DNA of 64,000 nucleotides from Microbispora sp. NBC_01189 (GTDB lineage Bacteria; Actinomycetota; Actinomycetes; Streptosporangiales; Streptosporangiaceae): NCBI RefSeq assembly GCF_036010665.1, contig NZ_CP108581.1, positions 5,699,501 to 5,763,500 of the forward strand, read 5' to 3'. Shown piece by piece: positions 59,950 to 64,000 of this stretch (position 1 is its first letter; each line of letters starts with the position of its first letter). The notes under the pieces were generated by a model. It saw only the letters and a program-made list of their open reading frames with translations, ran no database searches and was not told where the DNA came from. The position numbers and the translations under genes were made by a program.

Positions 59950-60564
59950 ATGCGTTACACGGGACCGAAGGTGCGGCTGTCGCGACGGGCGGGCGTTCCG
60001 CTCACCCGGAAGGCGGTGAAGTACTTCGAGGCCCGGCCCTACCCGCCCGGCGAGCACGGCCGCGCGACCAACCGCCGCACCACCGGCGACTACGGCATGC
60101 GGCTGCTGGAGAAGCAGAAGCTCCGGTGGTACTTCGACGTGTCCGAACGTCAGCTCCGCCGCTACTGGGACCTCGCCGTCCGCCGTCCCGGCCGGTCCGG
60201 CGAGGAGCTGGTGGCACTCCTGGAGACCCGGCTCGCCTCCCTCGTCCTGCGGGCCGGCCTGGCGCCGTCCATCTACGCCGCCCGGCAGTACGTGAACCAC
60301 GGGCACATCGCGGTCGACGGCCGCAAGGTGGACATCCCCAGCTATCAGGTCAAGCCGGGCCAGTCGGTGGCCGTACGGGACCGGTCCGTCAGGATGCAGC
60401 CGTTCGTCGCCGCCGCCGAGGGCACGTACGCCGACGAACGGACCGCCCCCTACCTGGACGTCGACCATCGCGGGCTGCGCTTCACCCTGCTGCGGCGCCC
60501 CGCGCGCGAGGAGATCGTGGTCCCGGTGGACGAACAGCTCGTGGTCGAGCACTACTCCCGCTGA
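59950..60564 (+). CDS. Alternative ribosomal protein S4, cysteine-free
   Basis: A 204-residue S4 protein. The S4 RNA-binding domain is intact (RLASLVLRAGLAPSIYAARQYVNHGHI, in two pieces). The N-terminal domain, which in the usual actinobacterial S4 has a four-Cys metal site, contains no cysteine at all here. It should replace the standard S4 in the 30S subunit when metal is scarce, as known for Zur-controlled paralogues of other ribosomal proteins. Unusually the upstream site looks like an iron box, not a Zur box. GAAAAGAGGG precedes ATG 59950. Confidence 0.88.
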   Translation: MRYTGPKVRLSRRAGVPLTRKAVKYFEARPYPPGEHGRATNRRTTGDYGMRLLEKQKLRWYFDVSERQLRRYWDLAVRRPGRSGEELVALLETRLASLVLRAGLAPSIYAARQYVNHGHIAVDGRKVDIPSYQVKPGQSVAVRDRSVRMQPFVAAAEGTYADERTAPYLDVDHRGLRFTLLRRPAREEIVVPVDEQLVVEHYSR

Positions 60565-60638
60565 CGCCCCGGCCCGACGGTTCTCCGCGCACCGGGGCGG
60601 GCACCGCCGAGCGCTCAGAAAGGGCCTGACGAGGCGCT

Positions 60639-60857
60639 TCACCGGGTCGCCGCCAGGTCGGCCAGGCTCTCCTGCTCGGCGATGGCGTGGCAGAGCTCGC
60701 GCAGGTCGTCGCCGTCCACGGTGCGGAAGGCGCCCGCGTCCTCCGCGCTGAGGGGGAACGGACGCTCCCGGGTCGCCCAGAAGCGGCCCGCGTCGCTCCG
60801 CATGATCCGCCACCCGGCGAACGTCGTCCCTTCGGTGTTGCCCCTTTCGTGTGGCAT
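60639..60857 (-). CDS. 72-residue protein of unknown function
   Basis: A short acidic protein with no recognised domain; the centre reads GWRIMRSDAGRFWATRERPF, followed by a helical part (DDLRELCHAIAEQESLADL). AGAGGAG lies 10 bp before ATG 60857, supporting a real gene. It is divergent from the TPR protein, with only 33 bp between the two start codons. Confidence 0.6.
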   Translation of the reverse strand: MPHERGNTEGTTFAGWRIMRSDAGRFWATRERPFPLSAEDAGAFRTVDGDDLRELCHAIAEQESLADLAATR

Positions 60858-60890
60858 GGGGTCGGGAATCTCCTCTGATCAAGGGGCCGT

Positions 60891-62039
60891 ATGGCGCCGC
60901 GAACGCCTGCGGGTCCCGCCTTTTACCAGGTCATGGACCTCGGACGATGCCATCATGGGGAACGGCCGGGGACGCCGGAAGACGATCGACGGGCGCTGCA
61001 CGCCACTGTCGCCGAGCTGGAAAGGCTGCGTACGGTGGCGGCGGGACCACGAGCGGAGGAGGAGAGAGCGACGGAACGCCGGCATCTTCTGCAACTCGCC
61101 ATCGCCGGGACGCTCGGCGCCGGTTCCGAGCCCGTTCGGCGGCTGCTCGGTGACGCGTTCGGCCAGGAGTTCCGGTCCGTCGAGGACTGGGAGCCGGTCT
61201 GTGCCGATCACCTGTACGCGCTGCGCACCCGCCCCCCGGCCCAGGTCGCGTCCGACCTGCTTGTCGATCTGCTGGCCGTGCGGCGGCAGTCGCAGACGGC
61301 GCCGCCGACTCAAGTCATCGAGCTGCAGCGCATCACCGCCGCGCTCGCGTCGGTGGAGGGCAACGTGCTGACCCGCCTGGGCGAGCACGCCGCCGCCCTG
61401 CGCTGGTGGCGTACGGCCCGCCAGGCGGCCGACGCGTCCGGCGACCTCGGGCTGCGGCTGATGGTGCGTGCGGAGGAGGCGGGCCACGGGCTGTACGGCC
61501 AGCGTGACCCGGAGGCCGTGCTGCGGCTTGTCGAGAGCGCCGAGCGCATCGCGGGCGGGCCGACGGCCGACCTGCTCACCACCCGGTCGAAGGCGTTGAG
61601 CATGCTGGGCAGGCACGACGAGGCGCGCGGCACGGTGCGCGCCCTCGTCGCCCTCGCGGCCGGTGGCGTCAAGGGGGACACGTTCGGCTTCTGGAGCCCG
61701 AATCAGATCAACTTCGCGGAGAGCTGGGTGTACGCCGGGGCCGGTGACGAGGCGGCGGCGGACCGCGCCAGGCAGCAGGTGCTCGCCACGACTCGCGACT
61801 ACCAATACGACGCCAACGTCCGGCTGCACGAGGCGCTCTGCACGGTCTCCAGGGGAGGAGTGGACACGGGCGTGCGTCAGGCCGCCGCCGTGATCGCCAC
61901 CCTTCCGGCCGCCTACCGCAGCCATCACATCGTGCAGACCGGACGCATGGTGCTGCGGGCCGTACCCGCGGGCCAGCGCGCCCGCAAGGCCGTCGGCGAG
62001 TTCCGCGAAGTCCTTGGGGCGGGTGCCGGGTCAGCGTAG
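60891..62039 (+). CDS. TPR protein resembling an XRE-type regulator without its HTH
   Basis: A 382-residue, mainly helical protein. From about residue 145 on it shows tetratricopeptide-like repeats (GEHAAALRWWRTARQAAD, LGRHDEARGTVRALVALAA). The region ATERRHLLQLAIAGTLGAG resembles the linker of actinobacterial XRE-family regulators, but no helix-turn-helix is present. ATG 60891 has AAGGGG upstream; ATG 60933 is an alternative. It may be a truncated regulator or a stand-alone sensor module. Confidence 0.65.
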   Translation: MAPRTPAGPAFYQVMDLGRCHHGERPGTPEDDRRALHATVAELERLRTVAAGPRAEEERATERRHLLQLAIAGTLGAGSEPVRRLLGDAFGQEFRSVEDWEPVCADHLYALRTRPPAQVASDLLVDLLAVRRQSQTAPPTQVIELQRITAALASVEGNVLTRLGEHAAALRWWRTARQAADASGDLGLRLMVRAEEAGHGLYGQRDPEAVLRLVESAERIAGGPTADLLTTRSKALSMLGRHDEARGTVRALVALAAGGVKGDTFGFWSPNQINFAESWVYAGAGDEAAADRARQQVLATTRDYQYDANVRLHEALCTVSRGGVDTGVRQAAAVIATLPAAYRSHHIVQTGRMVLRAVPAGQRARKAVGEFREVLGAGAGSA

Positions 62040-62059
62040 CCGGCGCGCGCCGGCTACGC
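62034..62059. terminator. Terminator hairpin between convergent genes
   Basis: GCGTAGCCGGCG and CGCCGGCTACGC form a 12-bp perfect stem overlapping the TPR gene stop codon. Confidence 0.7.
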
Positions 62060-62067
62060 CGTTACGG

Positions 62068-63426
62068 TCAGGAAGAGCGGTTGGTGCCCGCGGGGATGTT
62101 CATGCCGACGGGCGTGGAGGCCGTGGGACGGTCGGCCTGGCAGCGCTGCTTCTCCGACGCCGTCATCGGGCCGGTGCGCTGGTAGACGCGGTCGGACAGT
62201 TCGGTGGCCGGGTAGTCCAGGACGGTGTACAGGCGCCACTCGGTGTTCGGGTCCGCGGGAGCGGGATCGGATACGAACCAGCCCTCGGTGCGCCGGCGGC
62301 CGGCCTGGGTCTCGATCCACGCGGCCTCCGAAGGCTGAAGAACCTCGGTCACCGTGTGGTCGCTCTTGGCGGCCCACGCGGGATTGGTCGCGGTCCCGGC
62401 GGCGAACTGCTGAGCCATGTTGCTCGGCGTGCCCGTGGTGCCGGGAAGGCCCGCGGTGGCGGGCAGGTCCCCGTAGGAGCGCCCGGTGAAGGTGACCGGG
62501 CGCGTGCGGGTCAGCGCGTTGCGGGTGCAGTTGATGTAGGTGTCCCCGTTGACCTGGGCCGGCTCGTAGTACGCATACGAATACTCTTTCTCCGGCTTGA
62601 AGACGCACCTGCCCGGAGCGCCGTTGCAGTAGCTCACCGCTTCGGTCACCGGCCTGGCGTCGTTGCCGTAGAAGGCCTGAGAGGGTGGCAGGGCGGTCTT
62701 GGGAACGGTCTTGTCGACCGGCGGCGGGACCTGGACCGCCCGTACGCCGGCGATCAGCGGGCCGCAGTTGCCGCCCGCGTTGGCGGGAGCCGGCACCTTG
62801 GAGGTGAAGGTGAGCAGCGGTTCGTGCTCGGAGGCGGTGAAGGTGTAGGTCTGCCCGGTGCGCCACACCCCCTTGCCGAGGGTGTTGAGCTTCTTGTCCG
62901 GGTCGGGGGCGGTGGTCCGCTCGCTGACCTCACCCCCGGCGCCCTCGACCGTGTACGACTGGCCCTGGGCGACCGACGCCGGTGTGCAGGCGGCGGCGAT
63001 TCCGGGGCTGTCGTCGAAGGTGACGGTCACCTGGGCGCCCGCGCGCACCCCGCGCAGTCGCTGCTTGAAGCCGTAGGCGGCGGCCGGGAAGCGCAGCATG
63101 ACGGCCGTCTTGCCGTCCGGGTGCCCGGAGTCCGCACCCGCGTAACGCCCGACCCCGGCGGCGGTGCCGGATCCGGTGGTCGAACCCACCGACCAGCCCT
63201 GCACCGGTCCCCAGTTCACGCCACCGGCGGGAAAGGCGGGGAGGGCGAAGTCGCCGTTGATGACCGCGACCGGCGTGCTGCCCGCGCTGTCCGAACTGCC
63301 TGGTGCGCCGGCGTACGCGGGCTGGACAGCCGCGGGCATGCCGAGGCAGAGGGCCGCGGTGAGGCCGGCTGCCGAAACCAGGCCGATCCCGGCACGGGTC
63401 TGCATGACATTCATGTCGATCTCCAT
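62068..63426 (-). CDS. Secreted protein of unknown function
   Basis: A 452-residue exported protein; the signal peptide covers about residues 1-39 (GLVSAAGLTAALCLGMPAAV, then AYA). Residues 45-210 look like a beta-sandwich of the carbohydrate-binding or DUF642 type (VINGDFALPAFPAG, GWSVGSTTGSG, VTVTFDDSPG). The C-terminal 220 residues have several cysteines and no recognised domain. It lies 22 bp downstream of the partial gene at the window edge, so both are probably cotranscribed. Confidence 0.65.
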   Translation of the reverse strand: MEIDMNVMQTRAGIGLVSAAGLTAALCLGMPAAVQPAYAGAPGSSDSAGSTPVAVINGDFALPAFPAGGVNWGPVQGWSVGSTTGSGTAAGVGRYAGADSGHPDGKTAVMLRFPAAAYGFKQRLRGVRAGAQVTVTFDDSPGIAAACTPASVAQGQSYTVEGAGGEVSERTTAPDPDKKLNTLGKGVWRTGQTYTFTASEHEPLLTFTSKVPAPANAGGNCGPLIAGVRAVQVPPPVDKTVPKTALPPSQAFYGNDARPVTEAVSYCNGAPGRCVFKPEKEYSYAYYEPAQVNGDTYINCTRNALTRTRPVTFTGRSYGDLPATAGLPGTTGTPSNMAQQFAAGTATNPAWAAKSDHTVTEVLQPSEAAWIETQAGRRRTEGWFVSDPAPADPNTEWRLYTVLDYPATELSDRVYQRTGPMTASEKQRCQADRPTASTPVGMNIPAGTNRSS

Positions 63427-63448
63427 CGAATGAGGGCTGGCGGGACGG

Positions 63449-64000
63449 TCAGGACGGCCGGAACGGAAGCGCGGTCCGCTCCCTGAGCCGAGCCCCCGGC
63501 GGCAGGGCGGAAAGGGGCGTCATCGCGTCGACGCGGCGACCGGACTGGTTGACGTTGTCGTCCGCGGCGGTCTTGGCGTGCGGATGCACCTGCTCGCAGG
63601 TGTTTCCGCCCACTACGAAGGTCTCGGCGACGAAGGTGCTGGTGTTGACGGTCGAGGGACCGGTGACCACGACGTTGCGCACCGACAGGCCGTTCAGCGC
63701 CGTGATCGTCCCGGCGACGCGCTGCATGGCGGCGCTGGCGCCGAACACCAGGGCATCTCCGGGCCGGACGACGGTGGTGTAGGTGGTCGACTCAGTGTGC
63801 TCGCTGGTCCAGGTGTGCTGGTAGGCGAGCTTGAACGCGCCCTCGAAGGCGCCCTTGAGCCCCAGGGAGCCGCCCACCTTGCCGCTGCCGTTCGCGCCCG
63901 CCTTGGCGCCGAAGGTGGCGCTGGGGCCCTGCTGCTTGTTCGGGGTGTCGAAGCTGCCGCTGCCTTCGGCGTTCACCGCGGCGGAGACCTCGCCGGAGGC
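63449..64000 (-). CDS. Possible beta-pore-forming-like protein (partial, N-terminus off window)
   Basis: The frame is open to the window edge; 183 residues are visible. They alternate Ser/Thr/Gly with small hydrophobics (ATFGAKAGANGSGKVGGSLG) and contain HTWTSEHTESTTYTTVVRPG, a pattern that recalls the transmembrane hairpin of aerolysin/ETX-MTX2 toxins. A single Cys lies in VGGNTCEQVH. The start is not in the window; a GTG at 63976 is internal to the frame. Function is a guess. Confidence 0.5.
   Translation of the reverse strand, partial: ASGEVSAAVNAEGSGSFDTPNKQQGPSATFGAKAGANGSGKVGGSLGLKGAFEGAFKLAYQHTWTSEHTESTTYTTVVRPGDALVFGASAAMQRVAGTITALNGLSVRNVVVTGPSTVNTSTFVAETFVVGGNTCEQVHPHAKTAADDNVNQSGRRVDAMTPLSALPPGARLRERTALPFRPS

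Overview
The window is very GC-rich, uses many GTG starts and has long intrinsically disordered Ala/Pro/Gly/Arg stretches. It carries the actinobacterial version of the division and cell-wall (dcw) cluster, with sepF, yggT and wag31/divIVA and no ftsA, plus a DUF574 methyltransferase, an F420-type LLM oxidoreductase, DUF3040, PASTA-less Ser/Thr kinases and an ileS T-box. This points to a filamentous actinomycete, most plausibly of the Streptosporangiaceae; the family assignment is inference from gene content. No rRNA, tRNA, CRISPR array, transposase or prophage gene was recognised.

Layout. 1-1.2 kb: a minus-strand ABC exporter pair; the permease is cut by the window edge and the ATPase lacks a normal 5' end. 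1.3-2.2 kb: a DUF4031 gene and an HD phosphohydrolase facing each other. 2.3-6.2 kb: a tightly overlapping moxR-VWA(coxE-like)-xdhC-mocA unit typical of molybdenum-hydroxylase maturation, with no hydroxylase structural genes in view. 6.2-12.5 kb: DUF574 methyltransferase, LLM oxidoreductase, pepQ-like peptidase, efp, nusB, a second methyltransferase and dinB. 12.6-18.1 kb: DUF3040 facing a minus-strand moxR-DUF58-transglutaminase operon.

18.4-38.5 kb is the dcw cluster: mraZ, rsmH, ftsL-like, ftsI-type PBP, murE, murF, mraY, murD, ftsW, murG, murC, ftsQ, ftsZ, yggS, sepF, yggT, divIVA. Most junctions overlap by 4 bp (ATGA/GTGA), which implies translational coupling. mraZ is preceded by a promoter threaded through four 10-bp-spaced GTGGnG repeats, the expected MraZ autoregulatory operator. 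ftsZ has its own promoter and a long leader hairpin. The pgeF gene usually found between ftsZ and yggS is missing. The cluster ends in a 760-residue membrane protein of unknown function with two matching His/Cys motifs.

41-46.7 kb: ileS on the minus strand behind a T-box leader, then traR/dksA-like, lspA and an RluD-family pseudouridine synthase. 46.7-50.3 kb: two tandem membrane Ser/Thr kinases. 50.7-55.2 kb: secreted M14 and M1 metallopeptidases separated by simple tandem repeats. 55.3-59.0 kb: a NarL-type two-component pair and a secreted glycoside hydrolase with a CBM2 tail. 59.2-60.6 kb: a DUF2470 protein and a cysteine-free ribosomal protein S4 paralogue, divergent from overlapping IdeR/DmdR-type iron boxes. 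60.6-64.0 kb: a 72-residue protein, a regulator-like TPR protein without an HTH, and two secreted proteins of unknown function, the last cut by the window edge.

The most notable signals are the iron box in front of a metal-site-free S4 paralogue, the twin-motif membrane protein next to divIVA, the MraZ operator/promoter overlap, and a recurring pattern of 14-18 bp tandem duplications sitting exactly on gene ends.
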